DNA from: Odontocerum albicorne
Lineage: Eukaryota > Arthropoda > Insecta > Trichoptera > Odontoceridae
Reading direction: 5' to 3'
Length of the DNA stretch: 64,000 nucleotides
Assembly: GCA_949825065.1 (NCBI GenBank)
Contig: OX463848.1
Location: 40,407,380 to 40,471,379 of the forward strand
The notes under the pieces were generated by a model that worked only from the letters and a program-made list of their open reading frames with translations, had not been told where the DNA came from and did not search any database. Shown here in pieces: positions 10,400-20,804 of this stretch (within the stretch, counting starts at the first letter, position 1; every line of letters starts with the position of its first letter). The position numbers were made by a program, and so were the translations under genes.

Positions 10400-10745
10400 A
10401 CAAATGAGCTGTCACGAGTATGATACGACTGCAGGGCAGTGATTCATTCGAACCAGGTCATTTGTCCGTCTGTCCATCCAGATCGCGTCTCGTTTACGGC
10501 TCTCCAGAGTGCTCGGTCGACCTTTTGCTCGTGTTTCGTAGGTCGGCCTTCTGCGAAGTGACACCAATTACAGCTGCATCGACACCGGCGGCGGGTCGTT
10601 TAGATTCGAACCGGCGCCGGGCCGGGTCGATTTGCATCCTCGTTATCATGCAATCTGCATGGACCGTTTGTATCCAGACGCCTGGGGACGGAAACCATCG
10701 TTTGGAGAATTGTTATTGTAATCTCATCCCCTGTCCAATTTTACA
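10400..10745. other. GC-rich islet, unidentified
   Basis: Strikingly GC- and CpG-rich for this window (for example CGGCGGCGGGTCG, CCGGCGCCGGGCCGGGTCG). A 123-codon + frame spans 10420-10791 but has no recognisable domain, and the minus strand is also partly open. No repeat copy was noticed in the window. It could be a transposon remnant, a regulatory island or an exon. Confidence 0.35.
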
Positions 10746-10869
10746 TTTACTTTTCACATACATACGTATGTATGTAAAAAAGTACATGTAAAGTTAATAC
10801 CATCACGCTATTTCCCTGTCGAGGTAGGCAGAGAGGACAGATCACCAGAATTGACTATGTCGACACACA

Positions 10870-11640
10870 TTCTTAGCCTCTTCCACATCCATCGTCGTTG
10901 TCGTCGTTGCCGGGCCTCGTAGTCGAGGATCCCCTCGCCACTCCAACGTCAATCTTGAACCATTCTCTCACGTCGATCGTGTGATCTTCTGTTAGAAAAC
11001 AGCTCGATTCTAGATGCGCACTCCCTTCCGCAAATGCCACAGACATATGTACCCTGCTGAGCCGCCTGGTCATGCTGACGCATGTTCGCAGCGCGCTGAC
11101 TGTTTCTCACACGTCTAGCCGCTGAGACGCCATCAGCCCGAGAACATACGGCTCTCCTCCACCCCTCACGGTCCCGAGCCACATGCTCCCAGTCCTCAGG
11201 CGCCCCGCACAAATTAAGCGACTCTCGCAGACTGTCCTTATAGCGCTTCCTCTGCCCACCAACTTCCCCGTACAAGACGCGTTTTGGGAGTCTGTGATCG
11301 CCCATGCGTATCACATGCCCGGTCCACCGCAATTTTGCCTTTACAACCATATCTTCTATAGGTTTACAGTTGGAGCGTTGCAGGACCGAAACATTTGTGA
11401 CATGATCACTCCAGTGGATTCTAATAATTCGGCGAAGGAAACGCTGGTGGAACATTTCAAGGCTTTGAGTGTGCCTTCTATAAGGAACCCAAGTCTCAGA
11501 CCCATAGAGAAGCGTGAGGAGGACAACAGCCTTGCAGACTGATATCTTTGTACTCTGGGAGATGTCTCTGCTGTAGAACACTCTGTCATTCAATTTAGCA
11601 ACAGCCGCTGACGCACTCCACATCCAGGATACACCATAGA
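10870..11640 (-). pseudogene. LINE C-terminal region with zinc finger
   Basis: Minus frame (to 10949) encodes the post-RT part of a LINE: WSASAAVAKLNDRVFYSRDI, LLYGSETWVPYRR, FHQRFLRRIIRIHWSDHVTN, LRWTGHVIRMGDHRLPKRVL, YGEVGGQRKRYKDSLRESL, and finally a CCHH-type motif CGICGRECASRIELFSNRRS-H. The far N-terminal 25 residues of the open frame are not LINE. A 3' tail ('GTTGGAGTGGCGAGGGGATC' on minus) is shared with 18774-18960. 5'-truncated, no catalytic domain. Confidence 0.8.
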
Positions 11641-11799
11641 AAAAGATCTGATAAAAATGGCGACATACGAGGACCGCATAAAATGGAGACAACAAAATCA
11701 AAGCAGTGCTGGTGGGCTACTCATGTGGCAATAACTTTTAACGTACCAGAATTGTTTTCAAGATACATAAATTGCAAACAAAACTGCAGTATTTAAGAA

Positions 11800-11885
11800 A
11801 AAAATCTGGGTTCTAACGGGAATCGAATCCGGGTTGGAATACAGATGCCTGACTTACCAACTAAACCGTGGAGATCATCCGTACT
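11800..11885 (-). repeat. SINE family A head
   Basis: 'GGGTTCTAACGGGAATCGAATCC' (box B, minus) and 'ACCAACTAAACCGTGGAGATC' (box A side) match the other family A heads. No body visible. Confidence 0.6.
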
Positions 11886-11924
11886 GTATGTAATTAAACA
11901 AAATAAAAAGTGGAAAAAGACTGA

Positions 11925-12355
11925 TAGAAACCGAGAATGCTGTAGATATGCGTGCACTGAGAAAGAATACATGGGATGACAATGTATAACAGAATACGGA
12001 TTGAAGTAATAAGCGATGACGGTGAACTTAAAGCTTGCGTGTTTAACAAGACAAAGAAGAGCACTTTGCGATGGTTTGGGTATGTAGAAGGAATTAATGA
12101 AGAAAATATAACAAAACAAATGTAAAATGTAAATGCGAGTGGAAATTGTGGTAGATAAAGACCGAGGAAAATATAGTTTGATAAAGTGAATGACATTTTG
12201 AAAAACGGAAACATGGAAAGTCAGAAAAATCATGGGAGTTTTGTGAGGTGTATGGATGTGGAAGGGACGAAGGATGTGTGTCGAGATAGGAAATTCTAGC
12301 GCTCTATCCTCTGCCTACACCGATACGATAATGGAGGGATGATGTATATGTATGT
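11925..12355 (+). pseudogene. LINE C-terminal fragment (WFGH family)
   Basis: Degenerate + strand coding remnant: 'aagaagagcactttgcgatggtttgggtatgta' gives KKSTLRWFGYV; later 'agaccgaggaaaatatag' gives a RPRKI-like stretch. Multiple stops. Same family as 19760-20185, 31370-31660, 35160-35660, 55590-56435 and minus-strand 46630-46795 and 60655-61000. It ends with the tail 'tctgcctacaccgatacg ... gatgatgtatatgta'. Confidence 0.6.
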
Positions 12356-12675
12356 AACTTCATTCTTTTCCACTTTACATTGAAAATATTTTTAATGACT
12401 CATTTTAAAGAATCCTTACTTAGAATTATATACCGCACAATTGTATTATTGTGTTTGTTGAAAAATCCCCTTAGATAATCCTCAAGGAGGAAAAATAATT
12501 GGGGCACAGTTTTTCTCTTATCTTTGCTAAAACAATGGAGCAAGCAGGGATATAAGAAACTTGAAATCAATGGTTCTCAAATATTTTATATCAGGGCGCC
12601 CGCTTGTTTAGTTGGAAGCCGTCTTTAGTACCTCGTTTAAAAATTCTTGATCAAATTGATTAATACAGAATATTG
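12356..12675. other. No recognised feature
   Basis: AT-rich DNA between two LINE pieces; nothing supported. Confidence 0.4.
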
Positions 12676-13055
12676 TTTATTTATTTAGCACTTTTATTGC
12701 AAATACAATCTGGCGGGCTTATTGCCAGGCGACAATATCTTCCAACCAACAAGATAAAAGTAAAAGGACCAGTTACGTAGTCGCATAAATCATTCAAATG
12801 ACTATGCATCCCCACGAAATCCATAAACACATACGTGAGCATATACCCACGAACCCCACAAAGATGGACAATCACCCGAACATTATTTTTCATATAAAGT
12901 GAGATATCATCAATCAAAAGGAAAGGAAGGGATAGTGGAGAGGAAAAGAAAAGAAAAATCAGGAATGAAACACGTTATTTTACTGACTAGAAATTTAAGA
13001 GTTTTTTCAGTGGCTTCTTAAAGAATGCCAAAGACGGAGCGAGTCTTATATTGTA
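12676..13055 (-). mobile_element. LINE 3' end, 'CCGCCAGATTGTA' family, copy a
   Basis: The most abundant LINE 3' end here. On the minus strand it runs from the end of ORF2 (ACFKKRLKKLLIS-type C-terminus) through 'GATTGATGATATCTCACTTT', 'GTGGGGTTCGTGGG', 'TTTCGTGGGGATGGATAGTC' and 'GCCGCCTGGCAATAAGCCCG' to 'CAATAAAAGTGTTAAATAAA'. Other copies: 16398-16643, 16644-17140, 19005-19540, 20805-21895 (split), 31005-31337, 37180-37820, 51871-52408, 62425-62970. Confidence 0.8.
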
Positions 13056-13860
13056 TACCTATTGTTTATATGAAAATAAAATGTTAATAATACAAGGGGT
13101 GCTCAAAGGGCCTCTTCTTTTTTCATCGTGGTTTCCCCATGCACAATTTGAGAATCCTTGATTTCTGTCTAGAGGGTTCTTTATCTCCCGTGACACGCAA
13201 CGGTGATTAGTGCCGCCCCACCGTTGGGCAATGATTGAGAGTCTGCTGAAACCGTTGCCGACCCCTGTCTTACATGCCAGGCCGTATTATGATATAGGTG
13301 TGTACATTACTACCTAACAAATTATCAGTACAGGGTTTTCCAATGAGAAGCTAAATATCTCCTTTTGTTTGTCGTATATCATATCTCTTAGACACGATTT
13401 ATCGTCTAGATTAATTTCTTATCCTCTGTTCTATCCTCTGCCTCCCTGGACTATAATGCGAGACTCTCTCTCCTCTCTCTCTCTCTGCCTCTGCCTAAGC
13501 ACAGTTGTTATTTTGACAGTAACTCAAATTCTTTATTTGCCTCAGTGTGCGTTACTGTACCCTAGGAGTGTGTCCATGCTATTAGACAACCCAATTCTGG
13601 GGCTACGGGAGTTTTAATGATACACTTTTTGTATCCAATGTTGGCTGCCTTGTTGCATTTTTTTCGGCCTGGATCTTTATCTGTCAGCAAATTAGATTTT
13701 TGTAGAATGGAGATGTGAATCGGATCCGATGAATCCATTTTAGTAATAAAAGGACACTATACACCGTCGTTTAAAGAGCCTCTCTTCAATGGCGCTCTAA
13801 CGTGGGATTCTAACCCACTTTTTTGACAGATTAAAAATATAAAATAAATGTGTATAAGTT
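13056..13860. other. CT-rich stretch and family B relic
   Basis: 13440-13500 is a CT-rich low-complexity tract (CTCTCTCTCC-type). 13760-13850 is a minus-strand family B relic (GTGGGTTAGAATCCCACGTT next to AGAGCGCCATT). The rest shows no recognised feature; the 82-codon frame over the CT tract is not protein-like. Confidence 0.45.
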
Positions 13861-13880
13861 AACTGCAAGGATAGGAAGGT

Positions 13881-14482
13881 TGGATCACCTGAACTCCAGA
13901 GAGTGCAGAACAAGGCATTCAAGATATCTTTTAACACCCATCCCAGAACAAATCTCACCCGACTTCACGCTGAACAGCGAGAAGAAACCCTACAACACCA
14001 CATCCTCGCTTGGACCGTGAAGTTCTATAAAAGCCAACAAAATCACAGAAATCCCTTAGTCGCTGCCCTGGGGGCTTACGAGAGTAAATCCGACCTACCC
14101 TTCCGTTATAAGCACAAGCTCCCGAAGCATTATCTGTTGCCTGACTAGTCCACCTACAGTATTAGCTGGGACGACCAAGGTCTGAGTGAATGTGATGGAA
14201 TACAAGTAGCCTGAACGAGTGGACTTGTTTTTGCTAAATAATTAGTGTAAGAATTGTTATCTAGTTATAAGTAGTATGTATGTAGGTGTTAATTATTTCT
14301 AAGATCTCATATATTAAGATTGAATAAATAAAATAAAATGATATGTAGGAAAATAAGATGAAGTAAGTGCATAAATGATAACATATAATTAAGATTAGTT
14401 AACTAATAAATATGTTTATAGGTATAGCCTTGACAAATGTGTGTACAATAATTTACTTGTTTAATAAAAAAAAAAAAAAAAA
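13881..14482 (+). mobile_element. Jockey-type LINE, 5'-truncated, with poly(A) and 14-bp duplication
   Basis: Target duplication AAGGATAGGAAGGT at 13867-13880 and 14483-14496 is exact. Frame 13903-14148 is the end of a Jockey-like ORF2: LERVQNKAFKISFNTHPRTN, LTRLHAEQREETLQHHILAW and a final LPKHYLLPD stop. A 3' UTR of about 330 bp leads to an A-run of about 19 at 14465-14483. Exact duplication and intact A-tail indicate a young insertion. Only about 90 codons of ORF2 remain. Confidence 0.9.
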
Positions 14483-14503
14483 AAGGATAGGAAGGTGGTG
14501 GCT

Positions 14504-14755
14504 CTATTGAACTTTACACGGGAACATCTTTGAAATGATTTGTTCCTCCGATCTCGTGTCCTCAAATGATAGTTTTGTCGCATTCGTTGTTTTTTTGTAA
14601 ATATTAATTACTTGATGAACTCTTTTAAATCTAAGCTTTAAGCTCCCGTTACGCGGAACCTGTAGTTCTTTGTCTCTGCTATCCTTTTCCACTTCGATAT
14701 GTCCTCGTCGGAGAAGGTGTGCCTTTGAGTTAGTTTCGTTATTACGTCGCTTCAC
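14504..14755 (-). CDS. Unrecognised charged 83-codon ORF
   Basis: Minus-strand frame rich in Lys, Arg and Glu (RRGHIEVEKDSRDKELQVP, then SLKLRFKRVHQVINIYKK). It lies just past the Jockey insertion and has no known domain. It could be a fragment of an unrecognised element or an exon; the flanks to 15105 show nothing else. Confidence 0.2.
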   Translation of the reverse strand: MKRRNNETNSKAHLLRRGHIEVEKDSRDKELQVPRNGSLKLRFKRVHQVINIYKKTTNATKLSFEDTRSEEQIISKMFPCKVQ

Positions 14756-15116
14756 GTTTGAAAGAATCAGTGTAGATCACACTGGATGTTGACTTATTTT
14801 CATCCCCCATAACAACGTGGGTGGTGGTGGGATATGTGGGCGTTCACTACTTCTTTCACCAGTCACACTATCAACCCAATAGATTTTTACATCCTTTGGT
14901 CAACGTCGGAGAAAAATATACACGTGACACAATATACTCAACACCATCAGGTCACATCCCTATTGGGTAAATATAAATAACAAATTCCTATTTCATTTTC
15001 ACAACTTTCGCTTCGGTTGCGATATTAAAATAATCTGGCCCCAATGCAAAATGGAGAAAAGGGCCCTGTATATTAATATGTATGGTGGGTAAAATATAAG
15101 AATATAAAGTACTACG

Positions 15117-15843
15117 AGGACAATGGATTGAGACTGAGCAGAAAGAAAACAGAGTATCTGTACCTACCATTCGAGAACACAAATGCTGTCACTCCCGTAA
15201 TGCAAATGGATGGAGAAACATTACCAAATTGTGACTCCTTTAAGTATCTTGGGTCACTCATCCATAGCGATGGAGGATGTGCAGCAGATGTAACACATAG
15301 AATTAGTGTGGGATGGATGAAGTTTAGATCAATAACGGGAGTTCTATGTGATCCGAAAATGCCAGTAAAGTTAAAAGGAAAAGTATACCAAACGATTATC
15401 AGACCCGTACTCCTCTATGGCTCCGAATGCTGGACGATTTATAACTCTTACTCCAGGCAACTAGAAACTGCTGAAATGCGCATGCTAAGATGGTCAGCTG
15501 GTGTGTCCCTAAGAGACAAAATAAAAAGCTCACGCATTCGTGGAAGCCTAGGTGTCACAGACATTAACAGCAAGATGGAGAAGAGGCGATTGAGATGGTA
15601 TGTGCACGTTGGACGCAGAGCACCCGATCACATTGTAAACCAGGCAATCTCCACGGATCTTCCTCGAATAACAACCAGAGGAAGACCAAATAATTCATGG
15701 GTGGTGCAAAAAGATAACCTGATGCAGAGGCACGGCCTGGGGGACGTAGTCCGGGACAGAAGAGCATACAACCTGAGGACGAGGAGAGCTGACCCCAACA
15801 GTCTTCGCAAACAGTGAGTTGGGATGGAGCCAGGGAGAAGAAG
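15117..15843 (+). mobile_element. RTE-like LINE, 5'-truncated copy 2, 11-bp duplication
   Basis: Exact target duplication AAAGTACTACG at 15106-15116 and 15844-15854. Frame 15128-15817 is open for 229 residues and covers the end of RT and the C-terminal domain: GLRLSRKKTEYLYLPF at the start, DSFKYLGSLIHSDGGCAADV, LLYGSECWTIY, RGSLGVTDINSKMEKRRLRW and RGRPNNSWVVQKDNLMQRHG. The 3' end is GGAGCCAGGGAGAAGAAG. The catalytic domain is absent, so it is dead on arrival. Longest of three copies. Confidence 0.9.
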
Positions 15844-15934
15844 AAAGTACTACGCGGTTTTATCCATTTAACAGTTAAAAAAAATGGTATTTTTTATATA
15901 ATATTCACCTTTTATGCTAACAAATTAAACCTAG

Positions 15935-16330
15935 TTATTATTATTTATAGTTAAGGCTTTAACATTGTGGAGGTTTAAATAATTTGTAATTTGTTTTGTC
16001 AAACACTATTCAACTTTTTTGCGACGAAGGGAAGGGAAGGGAGGAATGAGACGATCTCGACCGCTGCTGGCCGAGATCGTCTAATCCCTCCCTCCCCCCC
16101 CTTTACCACCAATCCACAACCCGTATGTTAATCGTTAGAAACGTGTATCTCGGTACCAGTTAAAATAAAATTTAGTCTTGTTTGTGCTCCCCTGAAGATG
16201 AGGTAAAAACCTTGAAACCGGTAGCGTTATACCGTTACAAAAAATTGGAATAAACAGTGTTTGATCAAACAAATTACATTAAACTAGTTAGTTAAATAAA
16301 TTTAAAAAAATGTGAAATTTCAATCTTATA
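15935..16330. repeat. Penelope-like repeat, inverted tail plus + strand core
   Basis: 15935-16025 is the tail in minus orientation ('ACATTGTGGAGGTTTAAA ... AAACACTATTCAACTTTTTTGCGACG'). It is followed by a + strand copy: hairpin arms AGACGATCTCG / CGAGATCGTCT (16049-16083), 'TCGGTACCAG', then TTTGTGCTCCCCTGAAGATG, GAGGTAAAAACCTTGAAAC, CGGTAGCGTTATACCGTTAC and 'GGAATAAACAGTGTTTGA'. The CTGANGA ... GAAAC core is treated in the findings. Assignment to Penelope-like elements is inferred from this core and from the inverted, partial-copy arrangement; no Penelope protein is present. Confidence 0.5.
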
Positions 16331-16397
16331 GTGGTTTTCGTCTCCATTCTGAACTTACAAAGTCATCGACCATTTTTTGAGACTAAGCTTCTAACCT

Positions 16398-16643
16398 TAT
16401 TTATTTAACACTTTTTTAAATAAACAATCTGGCGGACTTATTGCCAGGTGGCAATCTCTTCCAACCAACCTAAGTAAATAAAGGAAGTTGCATGGTCGCA
16501 AAAAAATATTCAAATGATTATTCATCTTGACAAAATTTATGAACAATATACGAGTATGTAACGTAGTAAAAGTGAGATATCATTATTCAAAGGAAAAGGA
16601 AGGGATTGTGGAGAGGAATGAAGAAATGAAAAACATAATATTT
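16398..16643 (-). mobile_element. LINE 3' end, copy b (internally deleted)
   Basis: Same tail family as 12676-13055, minus orientation, with the 'GTGGGGTTCGTGGG' block missing. It abuts copy c directly. Confidence 0.75.
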
Positions 16644-17140
16644 TTTTATTTAACACTTTAATTGCAAATACAATCTGGTGGGCTTTTTGCCAGGCGGCAA
16701 TCTCTTCCAACCAACCAGACAAAGGTAAATGAAGCAAATTACATGGTCGCATAAATCATTCAAATGACTATCCATCCCCACGAAATCCATAAACATATAC
16801 GTGAGCACATGCCCACGAACCCCACAAAGTCGGACAGTCACCCGAACATTATTTTTCATATAAAGTGAGATATCATCAATCAAAAGGAAAGGAAGGGATG
16901 GTGGAGAGGAAAGGAATTATATTACATTATAGTACTGACTAGAAATGAAGAGTTTTTTCAGTCGCTTCTTAAATCATACCAAAGACGGATATGCTTTTTA
17001 GAAGCGACTGAAAGCATATCCGACAGGGTCCATGTCAATCATTCTAACATTGGTTCCAGAGTCTTACTGTATGGACAGTGAAGGACGACGTAAAAAAGAG
17101 CGAAGAGTGAGGAACTCGAAAGGCCAATACTAAGAAGCGC
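16644..17140 (-). mobile_element. LINE 3' end, copy c
   Basis: Minus orientation, longer than copy b. It reaches back into ORF2, as the complement of 'cagagtcttactgtatggacagtgaaggacgacgt'. Head-to-tail with copy b, either two insertions at the same A/T-rich tail or a local duplication. Confidence 0.75.
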
Positions 17141-17685
17141 TAACATGGAGATGCGTTCTTGCTTCGTGGATTCTCAAAAGTTGTACTTTATACTCGTATA
17201 ACGAAAGTGTTATATAATTAAAATACATTTGATACAAATTATGGTATTCTTAACACTCAAATTCTTCCTTTTGGAGTTTTATTATTTTGGCTGCATTTTC
17301 TCGGTCGTTAATTCCGTCGCGCCAGCGTTGAAAACGCATTAAAACTAATGATGTATTTTTTTAAATTTAATAATATTTAATAATGTTACAATGTTTTGGT
17401 CGGTTGATCAGAATTGCATTAGATCGTTTTCGTTTTCTTGTCGCGCAACTAGCCAAGCGTGAATAGAGTATTGTTATATTTAAGAGTTTCTTTAACTATG
17501 TTTTGTTGTATCTTTATTGTTATGGATTATTTAAACTATGGTTTTGTTTAAATTGTATCCTCAGGTGAATTAATTAAACCAAATTACTTGTTACTTACAC
17601 TGTATGTGGTCTTGTGCGGAATATGGTAAGGAGTAACAGTACAAATGGTATATGTGGTCTCATGATGGAAAAGTAAGATATGTTG
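17141..17685. other. No recognised feature
   Basis: AT-rich DNA; contains one ACTCGTA word at about 17191. Confidence 0.4.
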
Positions 17686-17689
17686 AAAT

Positions 17690-18110
17690 GCGCATAGTGA
17701 TACGCTAAAACAACAGTGTATGTTGAAATACTCGTGATATGCTAATACAACAGTGTGTATTGAAAAGCACATGTAAACTTTTAAAACAACATTGTGTATT
17801 GAATTGCGCATCGTGGTATGCTAATATAACAGTGTGTGTTGAAACGCGTATCGTGATATATTAATACAACAGTGTGTATTGAAATGCACATATTGTTATG
17901 CTAAAACAACGTTGTGTTGAAATGCGAATCGTGGTATGCTAATATAACAGTGTGTGTTGAAATGCGTATCGTGATATGTTAATACAACAGTGTGTATTGA
18001 AATGCACATATTGATATGCTAAAACAACATAGTGTGTTGAAATGCGCATCGTGGTATGGTAATATAACAGTGTGTGTTGAAATACGCATCGTGATATGCT
18101 TATACTCGTA
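17690..18110. repeat. Minisatellite, about 40-bp unit, about 10 copies
   Basis: Imperfect tandem units of roughly 40 bp built on 'ACAGTGTGTGTTGAAATGCG' + 'CATCGTGATATGCTAATACA'. Adjacent units alternate between an 'ATCGTGGTATG' and a 'CACATATTGATATG' variant, hinting at an 80-bp higher-order unit. Confidence 0.8.
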
Positions 18111-18773
18111 TTATTGATAAATAAATATTATTATTGATAAATACATATTTTAAAATAGAATTTTTGATGTTTTTTTTACATCCCTCTACTTTTGAACATT
18201 CAACATTCGCACACATTTTCAGGAACCAATTATGTGCGAATTTCGATGGCCGCCTGTACTACGAGTATTTTGTATTCTTTTTTCCGTTGAAAATGCATTA
18301 ATATTGACAACGTGTTTGCCATTGTGAATGTCTTGCCTGTTTTATGGTTTTATTTTATTCGCTTTGATCGTTTGGTGTCGTTTGGTTTTATCTTACGGTA
18401 CTTTCATTTCTATGGTTTTCTTTGTTATTACGTTGCATAATTCAATTGTGTTAATTTAGCATTTAGATATGATACATTGACCACTGTCGTTGTAAATTCC
18501 CAACGGGAAGTTTTACCTCGTTTAAGTTTCATTATTGTTACATTGTAGATTTTTCTCTATTTTTACTTTTCACAGATGAGGTAAATGCTCGCGTTGGGAA
18601 CTACGAAAGATTTCCCGTGACCGCATATAGTAGATATTAGCTTCTTCGACCGCAGATTTTTGAATTTTTTATAAATAATCTATTTTAAAGCACTTACTCG
18701 TGTTTGCAAACATTAATAACTCATGAATAATAATTTATGATTTTTTTTTTATATATAAGGTATTATATAACTT
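18111..18773. other. No recognised feature
   Basis: T-rich DNA with scattered CG dinucleotides; no gene or repeat can be supported. Confidence 0.4.
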
Positions 18774-18960
18774 CGTCGTTGCTGGGTCTCGTAGTCGAGG
18801 ATCCCCTCGCCATTCCAACGTCAATTCGGTTAGAAAGCGAAGTTGTGCCGTGGGTTTTTTTAAGCGAGTGAGTGTTGCACACCAGCAAACTCACCGGTAA
18901 CACCGCTGTACTGGACCCGATGGCACATCTGAAATGAGACGGTTGGAGCACACCGGCATT
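18774..18960 (-). repeat. Zinc-finger LINE 3' tail
   Basis: 'GTAGTCGAGGATCCCCTCGCC' and 'CCAACGTCAAT' match the 3' end next to the zinc-finger LINE at 10870-10960. The adjoining 'CACACCAGCAAACTCACCGG' block is not shared with that copy. Confidence 0.55.
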
Positions 18961-19004
18961 TTTTAAATAATAGATCTGACCAAAGTCACAGGTATCCTTA
19001 TAGC

Positions 19005-19540
19005 CTCGAATACTATAAAATTTTCAGCGTCTTTCCAATCATGGATTAGCGCTACGCTCAAACAGAGATTGTTTATTGGCCTTTCCAGTTCACCGCTCCT
19101 CTTTCTTTACGTCGTCCTTTACTGTCCATGCAGTGAGACTCTGGAATTAGTTACGAACCAATATAAGACTCGCTCCGTTCTTGGCATGCTTTAATAAGCG
19201 ACTGAAAAAACTCTTAATTTCTAGTCAGTAAAATAACCTGTTTCATTCCTTTCTTTTTTCCATTCCTCTCCATCATCCCTTCCTTTCCTTTTGATTGATA
19301 ATATCTCACTTTATATGAAAAATGATGTTCGGGTGATTGTCCGTCTTTGTGGGGTTCGTGGGCATGTTCTCACGTATATGTTTATGGATTTCGTGGGGAT
19401 GGATAGTCATTTGAATGATTTATGCGACCACGTAACTTGCTTCATTTACTTTTGTCTGGTTGGTTGGAAGAGATTGCCACCTGGCAATAAGCCCGCCAGA
19501 TTGTATTGCAATAAAAGTATTAAATAAATAAATAAATACT
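19005..19540 (+). mobile_element. LINE 3' end, copy d
   Basis: Begins within ORF2 ('AATTTTCAGCGTCTTTCCAA', translating NFQRLSNHGLALRS) and runs to 'TAAATAAATAAATAAATAC'. Complete version of the tail described for 12676-13055. Confidence 0.85.
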
Positions 19541-19554
19541 AGGCGGAAAAAATA

Positions 19555-19640
19555 ACTGTCATTTGAGGGGAGTAGCACAGCGCAGGGTTCGAACCGACGA
19601 CCTTCCGCACGGAAGTCTAGTGCGTTACCGCGCAACCATG
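19555..19640 (-). repeat. tRNA-like sequence (pol III promoter boxes)
   Basis: On the minus strand: box A-like 'TGGTTGCGCGGTAACGC', a 6-bp hairpin CTTCCG-TG-CGGAAG in the variable-arm position, and a perfect box B GGTTCGAACCC. Stems do not close into a full cloverleaf, so this is a SINE head or tRNA pseudogene. It differs from family A. Confidence 0.45.
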
Positions 19641-19759
19641 CACCTCTTACAGTCTTTTTTCATTTCTACAAAGTTCTACCAGTCACAAACGAATCTTTTC
19701 ACCCAGCTGTCACCGAAACTTGAGTTTTAGTTCTTGGAACAAAACTAAAAAGAGATTAA

Positions 19760-20185
19760 AAATGCTGTAGAAATAAATACATGTATTTAGAAGAATTCAT
19801 AGGGTGACAATGTATGATAGAATATAGAATGAAGTGATTAGAAATGAATGAGAATTTAAGGCGGATGTGTTGAGTAAGATGAAGAAGAGCACTCTGAGAT
19901 GGTTTGGGCATGTGGAACGAATGAATGAAGCAAGACTAATAAAACAAATATGCAGTGCAAATGTGACTGGAAGGCGTAGTAGAGGAAGATCAAGGAAAGT
20001 ATGTATGATTTCAATTATATGATTTTTTTAAAGTAGGAAATGGTAATCGTAGGATCTCTATGAGAAGGTATATGGATGTAGAAGAATATGCGAAATATGT
20101 GTGTGTGTCGAAATATGAACGTCTAGCGGTCTCCTCTCTCTGCGTACCCTGATAGGGAGATGACGTGATGTATGTATAATATATA
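19760..20185 (+). pseudogene. LINE C-terminal fragment (WFGH family)
   Basis: Best-preserved + strand member: 'tgacaatgtatgatagaatatagaatgaagtgattag' (MTMYDRI-NEVI), 'aagaagagcactctgagatggtttgggcatgtggaacg' (KKSTLRWFGHVER), 'ggaagatcaaggaaagta' (GRSRKV). It ends 'tctctgcgtaccctgatagggagatgacgtgatgtatgta'. Confidence 0.65.
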
Positions 20186-20790
20186 AGTGTAAAATCGTGG
20201 TGTTTATGTGCCGTTCGCAATTGATAAATATATTCTTGAAATTGAACACGATACATTATGATTTGAATAATTTGTTCATACATTACTCACAACTCAAAAA
20301 TAATTTCCAATTTGAACCGTTTACCGGCCATCCACTTTCTGGTCTGCGTACACCTCGTGAGTTGATTGACTACACCCTACAGCGTCCCCCCTTCGGTATG
20401 TTTGTGTTGGGCGGCATCCACTGAAACTCCGCGCTTCAAAGTGGATATTTACGGACAGGGTAAACACTGGCGCCGGTTAACCTCTGCTAGGTAAATATTG
20501 TACTTGGATGCATCTCTTCACACCTCTTCTTAATGCTTCACGTGTGATCTGATATATATATATATATATGTAGATTTGTCGGAAAGTGCATTCAACAAGT
20601 ACATCTGTCTGCATTAGTCCATGGATTTTGTTTTATTTTTATTTAACGGGTTGCAAAGTTTCTTAGACAAAAGTGTTAGCGTGTATGAAGACGGATCGAC
20701 AGCTTAAAAGTTCCGAAGTTGCAGTATCTCGATGACTTAATGATAAATAAATATAAGTTTATTGATAGGAATATAGTATTGTATTATACT
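20186..20790. other. Unidentified stretch with (TA)n and a short inverted motif
   Basis: 20552-20570 is a TA microsatellite. 20310-20465 has 'GTTTACCGGCC...CCACTTT' mirrored by 'AAAGTGG...GGGTAAAC', which may mark a decayed small element, but no duplication is visible. Confidence 0.3.
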
Positions 20791-20804
20791 TTCGTTGTAT
20801 ACAC

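Noticed and set aside
10420..10791. 123-codon + ORF as a gene
   Set aside because: No domain, no start context and no repeat or homology signal; kept only as a GC-rich islet.
11793..12233. 146-codon minus ORF rich in Phe/Ser/Ile
   Set aside because: Antisense of an AT-rich LINE remnant; hydrophobic look comes from base composition. The same holds for 60819-61053.
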